From assembly GCA_026413225.1 (NCBI GenBank), contig CM048553.1:137723190-137787189 (forward strand): DNA of 64,000 nt, in the 5' to 3' direction. The DNA is from Otis tarda. Lineage: Eukaryota > Chordata > Aves > Otidiformes > Otididae. The translations under genes and the position numbers were made by a program. The notes beneath the pieces are model-generated. The model did no database searches and had not been told where the DNA came from. It saw only the letters and a list, made by a program, of their open reading frames with translations. Position 1 is the stretch's first letter. Each line of letters opens with the position of its first letter. Positions 12,737 through 26,300 of this stretch are shown piece after piece.

Positions 12737-15700
12737 GCTTAACATACATTAGAGTTGTTTATAAGACTTAACAATACTTTTGTTCTTTTCCAAGTAGTTT
12801 GGATTTATCTCCATTTTAGCCATCTTTAAGCTAGATATTTAGTCTAACCCCTTTATAACCCCTGTTATGACAGAGCAAGACATGTCCTAGGGTGATTCAC
12901 CCTGCCTATCTTATATATCTATTTTACCAAAAATAGTTGCTGTATGGAAGATCATGTACGTGATAGTTGTATCCTGTAGTAACTCTGTGTCTGAGGAATG
13001 GAAAAAAAAAGATGGAAACAACATGACAGTTTTCTACTTCACACAAACAACTCCTTGCCAGGGTTTGGCATGGATCTCTAATTTCTTGGGCAAATTTACA
13101 TCTGGAACATCAGTCCCTGGTCTTTGACCTTTTCTTTGTTCTGTTTTTTGACAAGTGACCAAGTCTCAATGTTGTTCTCTGCGATATTTACCTTTTTGCT
13201 GTTTGTTTTTTCCTCTTCATCTTTAGCTCTACTTTCTCTTTATCTAAATTTTTAGTCTATATTAACATAGGCTTCTATTGTATTCCAGAAACTCTTTCAA
13301 TCATAACTAGTATCCCATGTGTTTCCAGCCCTTTAAAAATTATTTATTTGCTGAAATAATTACCACCTTGTTTCACTTTTACACTGGTTTGGGTACATTT
13401 TACTCCCTCCTTCTCCTGGCAATGTCACTCTACAGTGGAGTTTTGCCCCTCTGAGATCAACATGACCAGAATTTCTCTAGCTTTCTCAGTATGGTCGGTC
13501 TGTGAAAAGAAAATTGGGATCTTCCTCTCACAGATGCACTTAATCAACTACAGCTTCCTTTTGGAAATTTGCAATGCTAACTTCCTTGCATTAAGTTTCT
13601 CTTTTAAAAAAATCCTGAAATCCACTAATAATGCATGAAGACTATTTGATTCTTCCAGAAAGTCCTGGTGGTTTGACTCATTCCCATAGGATTGTATTTC
13701 CTCCTTGCAGATTCTGCGATCCTGAGCCATTCCCTCTGAGAACTCTTAGAGAAAATGGGTCATGGTGGATGTTGATCCCCACACAACTTCGTTTCTCCAA
13801 CACAGCAGTTTGTATGCGTTCAGTATAAAGCTGAACTCAAGCATTCAGAAAACAGGAGATACAGAGTTAAGCTGAAAGCCCAACTTTGAGATTTTTGCCT
13901 GCTGTGAGGAGGCTTTATTTGATTACTTTGTTTGTTTGTGCATTTATTTTTGGAGAATGATGAGCTGTCCATTGTTTTACTTCATTATGAAAACTGAACT
14001 ATTGTGAGGAGCCCTAGAGTGTGGGATGGACTCTTATTCGGTTTCCTAAAAGAAAACAAAATTAATTAAACTCTTTCTCCTTAAGTTTATGACTTAAAAT
14101 ATAGTGCCTTTTTATTGTTATGCATTCTCTAGTAATTATTACCACTTGTAGTATACTGTAGACTAGAAATCCTGCCTTTAATAGAGCAGAGATGTTCAAT
14201 TCATATCCCTCAGCCATTATATCTTTCTGTTGTAGTGAAGCTGTGATCCAAGTGCCCTTGTCGTAACTCACCAACACATCACAAACAATACTTTAAAAGT
14301 GGAACATTATAATTCAACTTTGCTTAACAGGAGCAGGACACACATTAACATTTTGCTTCGTTTTGCCCTCCATGCATTAGACTGTGTTAAAATCCACGTT
14401 GCTCAAATGAACCCAGCTCTGCCACAGGTCTGAATCAGTCTGTACATCTGATTACTGCATTGGAAGACCCTGCGGAAACTGTGTTATAGACTGAGAAAAA
14501 GTGTTCCTTTTTCCTTATGAGGCCTGATGGCATAGAAAGTAATTGATTTTCCCAGGACCTTTCAAGCTGTGGTACTGGAAATCACAGCTGCCAGGGCCGG
14601 CCCTGGCTCTGCCCACCAGTATGGTTCAGCTAAACGCACTGCTGTTTTCTCTGTGTGTTTTCTGAAATCCTTAATGTTAATCTGGCTTAGGTTTTAATCT
14701 ACATTTCAGCCAATATTGGTTTTCTATGCAGTTATTCTTTGTTCTCATGTCTTGTAGAGAAACATATTGAAAACAACTCCTTATGCGAAGCCCTGAAATT
14801 CATACTTGAAAATCTGATTGAGCAGATTTAGCACCAAAAGGCAAAACCTGTCTGCACTTAGAAGTGCACAAGTCTAAATTTAATCTCAAAAGTAAGGAAT
14901 GGACAACTAGATTTTGTACAACTTGAAGCTATGTATTTTTTCAGACCATCCTGGGACTCAGGAGAATGACGATGCAATGTAGAATGGGCTTCTCAAGCGT
15001 GAAGACCACTTAGCCATAGATATTAGTTCTCTTTATTCTGCCCATTGCCAACAGCATGGAACAAAAGAAAAAGGTTTTGGATCAAAGAACAGCTGGAAGA
15101 GAGAGACGCTGCCTTTCAAAAACAGATTTGTTGTAACTTCAAGAAATATAAATAATTTGCCATGATAATGTTAAAACTATGTGTATTTAAGGTAATTGCA
15201 AATGAAAGTGTAATAGTCTGATTCAATGGAGCCAAACCCCTAGAAAGACACAAAACTTTAAAATGCTTAATTTAGACCCTATACTCAGTATGAAATTACT
15301 GAAATTTATATGAGGTCAAATTCATTGCTTCTATATCTAATATTACTCCTGTGAGCTGCAATATAGGATTGCATGTAACTGCTGATATACAGAAATACAT
15401 GCCACTTTTTTGGGGAAAATTAGAGCTTAGGAAAGATTTAATATATTTATTATTTTAAACATTGAAATAAAGCAAGACTATTAATCTATTGCTCTGAAAA
15501 ATGTTAAGTTTTACAATTATTAAAAATTTTCTGTACATGGCAGATTTTTTTAAGAATTGCTATTACACTACCATATTTTTATTATTAAACTCCTAGTTTA
15601 ATATGACATTTTTCTTATTTTTTACCAGATGATAAATATCTGTTGTGTGTATGTTTCTTGAGTATGTTGCTTTTGTCTTCCCAGTCTTGTGCACTGTAAT

Positions 15701-17190
15701 AACAGTTTTCATTTCAGATATGAAGTAGATGCTTAAAATGTCATCTAAGATTTGCTTACAATTTCCAAATTGCTCTTAAAAGAACTAGGAATTGCAAGAC
15801 AGCATAAGAAGTAAACTCTTACAGATAAGCATGTTAATAAATTCTTATTTGGGACATTTCTTTATAAAATGGATAATTCAGAAAAAAGTTTCTGTAGACC
15901 TATTCTAGCAAGATCATATTTAACAATGCTACATAAATGGTTTAATTGTTCTGGTCAAGATAGTAGATCTTAGATTACTTGGGAAGGCCACAAACCTATA
16001 CTTAAATGCAAATTTAAATGCACTTTTAAAGAGCAAAAATCAGTTTAAAGATGGATATACCTTAATTTTCCTCTGACCAGAGAGCACAGACACTATCCCT
16101 GACTTAGTAGATGATGTTTCACAATAATTTTGGTGGAACTTTACTTTTTGATGGGGAAGGATGATACTTCCTTAATCCTGGGATGTCACTGAAGAATGTC
16201 CATGGCTGCTTTGTGAAACTCTTTCATAATGTATTTTGATGGGAGCTGGGATTCTGCAGTTATTTCTTAATGTACTGATGCCTCAGTTAACTCATTCTGT
16301 GAAATTTATGGGAGCGGCAGTGGATCCCTCATAGCCAAAGGCTTCAGCAGCTTCTGATCAGGCTTGCACATCACATCACACATCGAAGAATATTTTGTAT
16401 TTCACTAAAATAATCTGTTATAATTATAGTGGAGATTTTGTTTCATGAAGATGTTTAACTCACTGAAGTCTTAAGTGCCCTTTTATTTTTTTGTCCTGGA
16501 AAAGGGATTCTGAAATGTTTAAAGTTTTTAAAAACTGCTTAATGTTACGCCATACCCTTCTGTGTAGTTAGGAGTGATCTCTGCATTTCTAAAAAATTTC
16601 TTATCACAATTAATTTGTTTTACTCTATGGCCTTTTTATAAGTTATAGCAATTTTATTGACGAAAAATCAATTCTAAATTATACTTGATTCATGCCATCT
16701 AGTCTCTCAGTCTTCTGATATTTTTGCTTTATTATAAAAATACTACCTATTTCATCTAGTCTCATTCTAATGATCTTTGCATTCTTTCTCAGATAAGGAC
16801 AAAGCTAAGCCCCCTCCTTGTATTGAAATTTATTTGCATTTAAAAAACACTTTCATGCCCTTCCTGCTAATTTTCTGAGTTGTTTCTTTAAGAAAAGAAT
16901 TGAGACATTTTTTTTATTGATGTTTTCATTTTTTTCCCTCTGAAAAATTGATTTTAATGTGGAGTCCTACTTAAAAATCAATGACACAACCTGACTCAGG
17001 GTTTGACACTGAAAATCTATACTATTCTCAGTGGACATGAGTTTCATAAGCTTAGAATCTGAAGACACATTATACAAAGGGCAAAAATTGTCCCCTGGGG
17101 TAAAATGTCAAATAAGTTATAGTGCATCTTAAAAAAAAAATCAGTCTAATTGGCAGTGTTCCAATACAGAAGGTGCTTATATCCAGGTAA

Positions 17191-17220
17191 AATATATATA
17201 CATATATAAATGTGTGTGTT
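17191..17220. repeat. TA-rich / TG simple sequence
   Basis: Alternating AT (AATATATATACATATATAAA) runs into TGTGTGTG. It is simple sequence of likely variable length. Confidence 0.7.
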
Positions 17221-20200
17221 TGGAAATAATACCTATCAAATCCCCAAACATTTAGGCTATGAGTGACTTCTCTACTTGTTTACACTTCAGACTCAATTTA
17301 TCTCTGATATACCACTCCCTAGCATCGTCTCATGGTGACACTAGAAATATTTGGAAGTTCACAAAAAAAGACTGATAAGCCACAACTAATTAAAAATAGG
17401 ATTTAATTAATAATATAGAGAAGATTGAATTGGTGGCCTGATATGGAAATGTTGAGAAGACAAGTTTTCAATTCCCTGAGATCCTAGATCCATCTCCAGA
17501 TAGGAGTAGCTGGGGCAGGAAAGAAAGGGGAAAAGGGAAAGAGCCTAACAAGCATCAGGATGAACTTTGATCAGTTTATGGAAAATATCGCATGATGACT
17601 CTGAAAGTTCCTTTCCATTTTACATTTTACATTTCTGTATCTTCTCCTGAGCCCTGCACAAGACCAATGATATTTAAATGACATTTAAAGGTATCTCAGT
17701 GATATTTAAAAGTATGAAATTCAAAAGCAATAAAAGCTAATATTTTTCTATCATGTGTATATGGCTTCAAGGAACTGTTGCCAAAGTTTTGCCAAAAAGA
17801 GTTTTATGCCAAAAATATAGTTGCTGTGAAACACAGATTGGTTCTTGGGATGCATTGTAAAACTTTTCTTATATCTTGGAGCAGATACTATGCCTTGGTT
17901 GTCAGAGTTTAAATCAGTATCTTGGTTTTTACACTTTCTTTGAGGTATCTTCTTTAAGGTCATCACCAACATAAATTATTTGACTAGAAGAATTTTGGAT
18001 CTTATCCGCTCTGGTCAGGCCTTTTTCTTAACTGAGAAACAATTGTTCTTAGTTGTATATTCTTGTTGGAAGCCTCACAGGTCTGTGAGTAGTACTGGTC
18101 TCATTAAATCATCAATAAAAAGTACTGTTCAAAGAGAATACTAAGAAAACTTTTCTGGATGTCAAGAATTGAATAAACTAAAGTAGACTGAGTACATGAG
18201 GCAAGAGTTTGAACAAACACCTGCTATCTAGATGGCGTAGATCATCCAAAAAACAGATAACCTTCCCGTAATTAGCAAACATCAAAACTTGAGTTGGTCC
18301 TCTATGATAAAACGGGCTTCTTTATTGGAACTTTGAGGTCCCACATTTTCTTTGAGAAAGCTTTCAAAGGCAAGACACTAACCAGATTAGGATGGTCCAA
18401 TACTTTCAAGGCTCGTATAGCTTACTGTGAAAACAACTGCATTGTTAGGGACACAACATTAATGGACATAAAGAAAAACATCCAGCTAATACTGTCTATA
18501 CTCAGTGCAGAGAATGAAGAGTCCAGGTTCTTGTGTTCTATCCCTGAATCAAGTTGCTAGCCAGGTCATCTCAAGATTACATTTACAATTTGCTCTTTTT
18601 ATAAAATAGGGATGTTTTTATTCTCTTCTTTCAACAAGCATTCTGAGATTGAATGAAATTATGCTTCTAAAGTGATTTGTAACATTCCAGTGAAAGTTAG
18701 AATGTGAAAATACATTATATGTTTAAGCAGAAGATGATAAACTGATATAAAATAAAAATAGCACCCTGCTAATATTTTATTGTTATTATTTGCATCAGTG
18801 TTTTGAAAATGTTATTTAAAATATTTATGGGATACAGGAAATGCCATCCTCTAGACAAAAAAAAAAAAAAGAAGACATTGAAAAGTTAGAACGAATGACT
18901 GAGCCATGATGACAAATGAGGAAAAATACAAGTAGTTACAGAAAAGCATCATTTATGAGCTAACAGAAGACTGAATCATTGTAGTGCACATAAATATTGT
19001 GCAACAGTGATTTTGATGACTCTTCATCACAACTCTGTGATACAAAGTATGAAATAAAATAAAAAAGGACATGGGGCTAAAGATAAGTCAGTTTACATTA
19101 TAGTATTAATGAAGAATAAGGAACAGAAAATCTTGCAGGATAGGAAAATGACAACTTTGGGCTCATCTTGAATAACCTGAAAGATTTATCACTCTCTTTG
19201 CCTGCTGAAGCTGTGGGTAATTTTTCTGTTTTCCATCTGGTACCTCACGTTATTATATAAAGAAAAGGCAGCAGATATGCAGCAAAGATGGAACTGAGGA
19301 GGAGGCCAAAGAGAAAATGTCCGGGAGATGACCACTATGACCATGTTCATTCAAATATGTCAGCCCTCACATTTGTGGTAGCCCTTTACTCAAAGCTTAT
19401 TTGGCTCAGGGATTTTCAAACATTCATAATAGGTATGTTCCCTCAACAGAAGCTCATTCTCAAGAGAAAGTCTGTTAAGTCATTTTTCTGATGTGCATCC
19501 ATTTTCATGAGTTTCAGCAGTGATTTCAGATGATAGCTGGGACTAAAGCTGGATGTGCAGACAGGAATCACTGTCATGGGAGCATTTCTCCAAAGTCTGT
19601 CTATTGGAGAGCTCACAGTTCCAAACATCTTCTGTCATGGACTGTTTCTTTTTGCTTTGGAGACAGTTCTATCATCTATGCCAACATATGAGTGCATATA
19701 CAATGTTCATAGATGTCCAGTCACTAGATGCTCAAAATTAGCCTTCAAACTCCAGTCTTCAACTTCTGAGGCACATTCACAGATAGGACATGAAGAAAAA
19801 ATCAGACTACATAGTGCTGAATTATCATGACTGCACAGCAACTTCCACACACTACTACTATTTGGAAGGCACCATGTGTTGGCATAAAATAACAGGGTCC
19901 CAAATCCCTGGTCTAACCATCCAGAGATTTAGCCAGCATAAAGCTGAATAAATGGGATAATATGTGATCAGAGGATCATCAACAGTTATCTATCACTTGG
20001 TATAAATATCTGTGGAAACAAAAACTTTCACAAAGGTGATGTGTCCTGATCAGGGTAGAAGATCCTCATCTCCCCAAGACTGAGGCTCCTTTTGCCATCT
20101 CTGAATTAGAAAGCTCTTCAATTACTTGAAGACAGGATTAGAGAGAAGGTGAAGATGGCCAGGCTGCCCAAGGAGTCTGTGAAATTTGTTTTACTGGAGA

Positions 20201-20280
20201 ACTTAAAAAAATTATTAGAGAAAGCCCTGGGCAACCAGATCCAGTTGTGATGCCAGCCTTGCTATGAGCAGGATGTAGAA

Positions 20281-20285
20281 CATGG
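20281..20285. repeat. Target-site duplication, left copy
   Basis: CATGG lies immediately before the LTR start and is identical to the copy after its end. Confidence 0.85.
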
Positions 20286-20907
20286 TGTCCTGGTTTTGGC
20301 AGGGATGGAATTAATTTTCCTCTCAGTAGCTGGTGTGTTTTGGATTTTGTGTGTGAAGAATGTTGATAAACACCCTGATGATATGAGTTGTTGTGAATGA
20401 GACCAAGGACACCGTCCTGCTTTCCAAGTCTCGCTAATTTGCAGATGCAGGAAGGTGGGAGAAAGACGGACAGAATAATTGACCCAAACTGGCCAAAGAG
20501 AGTATTCCATGCCATAAACATCATGCTCAGTATATAAGCGGGGGCTGGCCAGGGCGGGTATCTGCCTTGCTGGCGTCCATCTTTGCTCCTCTTTTTGCTG
20601 GCATCGTTCCCTCTACCTTGCTGGCTCCCTTTCTCTCCTTTGCTTGCCGCTCAGTTTTGTTTCCGTGATCGCTGCTCGGGACAGGCTGTATCAGTCATTG
20701 GGGCATCAGGTGATGAGAAAACATATATTGTTCACTTTGTATATTTTAATATCCTTATATTCTGTTATTATTGTAGTTTTCCCTTGTTATTTTAGTAAAT
20801 TGTCTTCATCTCAACCCATGAGTTCTCCTTCCTTCCCAATTCTCTCCCTCATCCCACTGGGGAGGGGGAGCGAGAAACTGTGTCGTAATTCAGGCTAAAC
20901 CATCACA
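20286..20907 (+). mobile_element. Avian ERVL-type solo LTR with 5-bp target duplication
   Basis: The 622-bp element begins TGTCCTGGTTTTGGC and ends AAACCATCACA. It is bounded by an exact direct repeat CATGG at 20281-20285 and 20908-20912, the 5-bp target duplication expected of an ERVL-like integrase. A TATA box (TATATAA, 20530-20536) sits mid-element and implies plus-strand transcription. A T-rich R/U5 segment with a decayed polyadenylation-like AGTAAAT near 20794 is followed by CATCTCAACCCATGAG, which I recall as a conserved stretch of a very common bird LTR family (assignment from memory). No internal retroviral genes lie between the duplications, so this is a solo LTR left by recombination between two LTRs. 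Short open frames within it are not genes. Confidence 0.9.
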
Positions 20908-20912
20908 CATGG
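20908..20912. repeat. Target-site duplication, right copy
   Basis: CATGG lies immediately after the LTR terminal CA and matches the left copy exactly. Confidence 0.85.
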
Positions 20913-22850
20913 TGATCTCCAGAGGTAGCCACAGATCTCTGTAAGGCCCACTGTAAGGAAAACATCCACCTTTTGAACACTGGCAACCAGCTGCTCCCAT
21001 TTCTGCCTCTGTGTTCAGCTGTGATGTTCCTACAAATGCAGTGGCACTGCTTCATGTCACATTAGTAGGGTCCTACTGTGTCTCCTTGCAGAGCTCAGTC
21101 ACCGACCATTCCTCCCAATCTGAGAGGCAGAGAAGCACGAAGTTGTGCAGAAATCCACTGCCAGAACAGAAAACCACACTGAACCACTATTTTTGTCTCC
21201 CACTGGAAAAAAAAATCTGAGCTGTTCTGCAGAATTCGTTTTTGATGGGAACTCAAACTAAGCTGGAACAATTTTGGTCCCAACTAAATGGAGAAACAGC
21301 TGGTTCCAGTCCCTGTCTGCAGGACTGAAGAGACCTAAAGACTTCCAGAACAGTTAGAAACAAGAGTTACTAAATGGATGCTATCTCATATGCTTCCTCA
21401 GTAATCCATACATGGATGAAGAGAGGTTTGTGGGGGTCACTATAAGTGTAATTTGATTGATTGTCTGTGACTGCTGTAGCACACAAAATATCTTTTCTCA
21501 CTTAGAAACCCCCTTATGCTACTTTTTAAAAATCTCCCTTTGCACTGCTTACCTACTGCAATTTATATTTTCACAGACACCAGAGGTGCTCATATTCCAT
21601 GTATCCTTTCATTCACATCCGCCCCTCCCCTTGCTCCGCGGCCCCCTTTTCTAAAACTGCAAGTAGAATCATTTCCTTTATTCTAAGATAAAATGATTTA
21701 TAATCAATTAATAAGCATTGCTGAGGCTTTTGTTTGCCTGAAGCATCATTTCCTATTCAGTTTTTGCATCTGAACTATTCAGCATTGCCTTTTGGTTCTC
21801 TCTGAAAATACTCTTGAGAAGCCACACTTATCAGCCAAGAAGCATCCAACAGCAAAGCATGTGCATTTATAAAAAGACTATCACTTTTGTGCTAACTTTG
21901 ATTGCCAGTTTCTACACTTAAAATGAAAATGAAGCTGGTGGTAAAGCCACACTGCTAGATATCTGAATTCATTAAACTGAATTATATGAATTTCCTTTCT
22001 TTCCTTCAATTCCCTCAAGTGGCATAGATTAATTTATAGAGTGTATGTGTTTTTAACATCTGCAAAGTTCTCATGTGGATTGATGTACTGAGAATAAAAC
22101 TTAAAACAGCCATTATGAGGGTAGTGCAAACATTATTCCTCGTAATTATTTTTGCACACCTGTATTTTTGAATGTCATTTTGGGAAGGGGGAGTGGAATA
22201 GGGGCAATTAGAGAAGTTACTTTACTGACACGGTAGAAGATGTACAATTGCACAGGCCACAAAGCATAAAAAGTCATGTTGAATGTGAGGACTGATTTTC
22301 CAAAGAGATTTGTGTGTAGCCATTTTGAATTTGCCCTCCACAATAAATGACTCAGAATACTTGTTCCTCTGAGCACCTGATTTACATTAGCAATCAGTTA
22401 TTTGGAGGCACAAGCACTGTGATTTGTGTCCAAAAGCTGGTTTTGTATACAGATTTTCTTCACTAAAATGGGAGTTACTTGTTTTGAAATTTTTGTCCTG
22501 AAATGCCTATAACCAAAATCCAGTGTTTTTCAAAATATAATACACCCCACTCTGGTCAATCCATCGTTTCTTGGTGTCTTTAAACAAACTGGAAGCAAGG
22601 TAATAGTTTATTTCTTTCATCCCTTGATCACCTGTCAAAATGACAGCAACACCAACCTGTGTAACAATTTCTGGCTATCACTGGCTTAACCAGAACACCA
22701 TGTTCTGTAGATCACATTCTGATTTAACTTCACGTTCTTCAAATTCCCCAATCTATTTTTCAGATGGTTAGAATTAGAGAGAAAGAGCTTTTTCTCCATA
22801 CAAGATGTGTCTGTAGAGTTCAAAGAGAAGCCTTTAAAAAGTTGGTAGTG
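20908..22850. other. Intergenic spacer, no gene seen
   Basis: About 1.9 kb between the solo LTR and a CR1 fragment. No recognisable protein, RNA gene or repeat was seen. A small C-rich, locally CpG-containing patch lies near 21618-21650. Confidence 0.6.
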
Positions 22851-23345
22851 AATCACAGAATCATTCAGGTCGGAAGGGACCTCTGGAGGTCAGTTTGTCC
22901 CATTTCCTTCTAAAAGCAGGGCTGACATCAAAGTTGGGTCAGGTTGCTCGAGCCACTGTCCAGTCAAGTTTTGAAAATCGCCAAGGACAGCTCCACTGCC
23001 TCTCTGGGAAGCCTGTCCCTTTGCTTAACCACTATTGTTATGGAAAGGGGTTTTTTTTATATCCAGATGGGAATTTCCCTGCCAAAAAGTGCAACTGTTG
23101 CTTCTTGATTTTTGCTGTGCGCCTCTGAGAAAAGTCTGACTTCATCTTTGTAAATATCCACTAGCTAGTGAAAGATGATAATTAGATCCATCCTTCATTT
23201 TGTCTTCCCTAGACCAAACAAATCCTCATTGCAAGTGTCTGCAAATTAGGCTCTGAATTGTTGGCAAAGATACTCTTGACCCACGTTTTCAGGTGGATCC
23301 TGTCTCTCTCCAGCAATCTTTGTAGTCTGAAGAGGGTCTACTGGA
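22851..23345 (-). mobile_element. CR1 LINE 3' fragment, decayed, minus strand
   Basis: Read on the plus strand the fragment opens with AATCACAGAATCATTCAGGT followed by GGAAGGGACCTCTGGAGGTC, the reverse complement of a CR1 3' end. Farther right, diverged versions of the reverse complement of the ORF2 C-terminus can be followed: GCCTCTCTGGGAAGCCTGTCC (Leu-Pro-rich HWNRLPREV region), a segment like CTGTGCGCCTCTGAGAAAAG, then CTAGACCAAACAAATCC and a CTCTCTCCAG-like end near 23315. The element is 5'-truncated, as nearly all CR1 copies are, and carries indels such as the T8 insertion near 23050. It differs from the CR1 copies at 36-37 kb and is clearly older. The right boundary is approximate. Confidence 0.85.
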
Positions 23346-26300
23346 AATACTAACCAAAGCTTTGCCTGCAACACCAGCAGTGTAGCTAGGTGCTGACCCA
23401 TGGGTTGCCTTTGCTCCTGCCCAAGTGTTTCCTTTTGACTAACATGACTGTTCGGGTCCTTTCTCCTGACCCCTTCACTCCTCTAGAGACCTGTAGTCAA
23501 CAGCAGTGTCTCCCTTGGCAATATTTCTTAGTTCTGGATCCCTTAGATCCTGTAATTTTGATCTCACTGAAAGGTCAGACACTCCAGCTCATATCAGATT
23601 TTGTCAATGACAATAAAAGAAGCATCTGTAGCTTTTCTCCCATTAACAGTGGTATTTTTAATGCACTCAGATGCTGTCTTAAGAGAAACCGGCTAGTGTA
23701 ATATTTGCTTCTACCTATGCCATTCAATAAGGTGCAAAATACATATTATTTTATTAAGACTCAAATGTCTTTTCTGTTCGTTCTAACTACTGTGTATTTA
23801 CCCATGCTTCAAGAATACTAGTAGTACCTTAAATAAGTAATTAGATAGAAGAATGTTTCATTATAACTATAAAATGAGGCAAATTCCTTTTTATGATCAG
23901 AAGTCTCATGTGAAAAAGAAATCACTGGGTTGTAGGACAGACTCCTTTGTTTAAAACCAGACAAGTACTGGCTGCTCTGCTGAGCACAGCGCTGTCAAGC
24001 ATACTGAAAGGACCAGACTTGCCCTGAGAGAAGAAATGGACCTTTGCTGATATGCACACTTCTCTTTGGTACTGTGGGATTATCTGTGGACAGATTAGAC
24101 CCCTCAGACACATTCCACCTCTAAATTCACAGCATTTTGAGAAGAGTACTTTAGTTTGCGTGTCACTAGATTTGTCAAGGGCTGCAAATATTGCTTACAG
24201 TTCTGCTCTTTCCAAAAAAGTAGAGAACAAACGCTAGCAGTGAAGTTCACTGAGACTCTTCCAGGCTGCAGCAGCTCAGGGGAGCTCCTCGTCGACTCTC
24301 CCCATCCTTCCCGTGACACCTCTGTCCTACACACGGTCATTTGATGCCCCATGATGTACCTCCTCACCCCAGGGCACACAGGCAGGATGAAGCCCAAGGT
24401 GGTCAGTCGATGAGGGGGTTGCATGGGCTGCAAAACGGTGCCTGCTGCGTAACACCGTGGGCACCCGCTGGGTGTTCTCCGCCTTGTTTCCTGCTCAGGG
24501 TTTTTCACAAGGAAAATTGCTTTTTCTGAAACACAATGGTAATTTTTGCAGGGAGATGTTCTATTTTTAACCAGACTTAGTCCTTCCTTACCAACTCATT
24601 AGAGGGACCCTCAGCCACCTACACCTGCACCGACGCAGATTAAAAGAATGTCATTCTAATCTAATAGGGCTTTTTCAATTACTTTCTGTAGCTGTAAATG
24701 ACAGTCGGACTACAGCATGTTCCTCTCAAGAGATCTGACTTAAATTACATTCATATATCATACATCAGCTCTTCAGTTTAGCTCGAGATTTAAAAACTAC
24801 ATCAGCAATCATGTCATTTAACCATATCAAATTATCTTCCCTAGATTTGGAGCAAGAGACAGTTTTAAACTCATGCGAAATGAAAGACAAAACAAGTCAA
24901 AAAATCAGACTGTAAATTTTGTTTTGTGTGGTTAAAATAAATTCCCTATACAACATCAATAAATAAATACTATGTAACTAACAATCTGAATGGGTACACA
25001 AGAAGCTATGTTCCTATATTGAACTCAGTAGCTTAATTTAGCTCATCATTCAGAATCTAGGCCTTTTTAAGGAGTTTTGGGAGGCTCATTTAGACTGTTC
25101 CCTTACAAATATTTTTTGGTCTTTCAAAGTCATCTGGCCTTCCGTTTTTTTTTCTCTTCTATCTTGACTTAATACACCATAATAATTCCGCTCTCAATCT
25201 TTCAAGTAACAGTGTGTATCAAATAATTATTTGAGAGTCTTCATGCTGCCTTTAAAAATATTCATCCTTCCATCTGTTACTAAAAGTGCTTTAATCACTT
25301 TCTTTCCTTATTGCAACTATTGCAACCCTGCCAGTGCGTTTCATGCTATGTGGATATGGTTGGGCAAGGGGTAATTTGATGATGAGTGGGGATTGTTAGA
25401 GTTACTTCTGTTACTTCTTTTATAAAGTACAAGCAATGAAACAATAGAAAACTTGTATACACATATTGATCCTGTGTGTGAAGATACCTAGGGTAACTGA
25501 GATACATTGCTGGGGTACCATAAGGAATCTTGCCACAAATGCAAGGAACAGGGGATAACTGGAACTCAGTAGATTGAATTTTTCTGTGTAGTCACATTGC
25601 ACTGCTCTGAAATCACAGAAAATGTATTTAAGTCTGTGCAGGACCTCTTTTCTGTGTTGCACTGGGATGTAGGTGCCCTTGAACCATGCAAAAATTGGAC
25701 TCGCAAAAGTGTAGCCTTGCTGCCTTTGACTTGGACCTCATGGAGATTCTGCTTTAAAAAAAACTCTACTTAAAAAGCTCTACTAAAATTGAAAAAAAAT
25801 ATACCTTTATAGCCAATGAATCCTAATACTAGGGGTGGATCCCCAGGGCTTGGCTATACCTTCAGACAGCAGAATGAAGACAGCTTATCTGGGGACCCCA
25901 TCACATTATCTAGCCACTGTCTTCTATTTCAGCAGAAGCTGCTCTACGATGGCCACTACAGCTTTGAACAGGCTGTGCTACTTCAGGAGAAGCTAGGTGT
26001 CATAGCTGAGTGAAGAACATGAATACAGAGGCCTCTCTTGAAGAAAATACCTTCCTCCTAAAGCATATGAGGCAAGGTTCCTTCCTCCTCTCATTGTACA
26101 GATCCCATCATCCTCATTCCAGCCATGCTGCCCTCAAATGTTATCCCACATTATTCATATGTGTCATTTCACCACAGACAGGTGGAAGAAGGAGGACAAA
26201 AAAGCTAAAACACTAGATTTTGGCAGAGGGAGTGAAACCCTGGTTTCTCTGTCCCTCTCCCTTTCACACAAGTGCCTAACTAACAGACCTAGAAATATCA

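Larger units (their letters stand above)
12737..20285. other. AT-rich intergenic spacer, no gene seen
   Basis: The longest open frames are below about 90 codons and none resembles a known protein. The block is strongly AT-rich, with an A14 run near 18857 and a TA-rich simple tract at 17191-17220. A stretch near 17545-17640 weakly recalls an old CR1 3' end but is too diverged to call. No LTR ends, tRNA-like structure or splice-flanked coding exon was recognised. Confidence 0.6.

Noticed and set aside
17545-17640. Possible very old CR1 3' end (ATGATGACTCTGAAAGTTCC)
   Set aside because: It resembles the GATGACC...TTCC part of a CR1 tail but lacks the other landmarks and the terminal repeat; not separable from chance by eye.
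24104-24508. 134-codon minus-strand frame in a GC-richer patch
   Set aside because: No domain, no coding-like neighbours, overlapping frames on the plus strand; likely chance.
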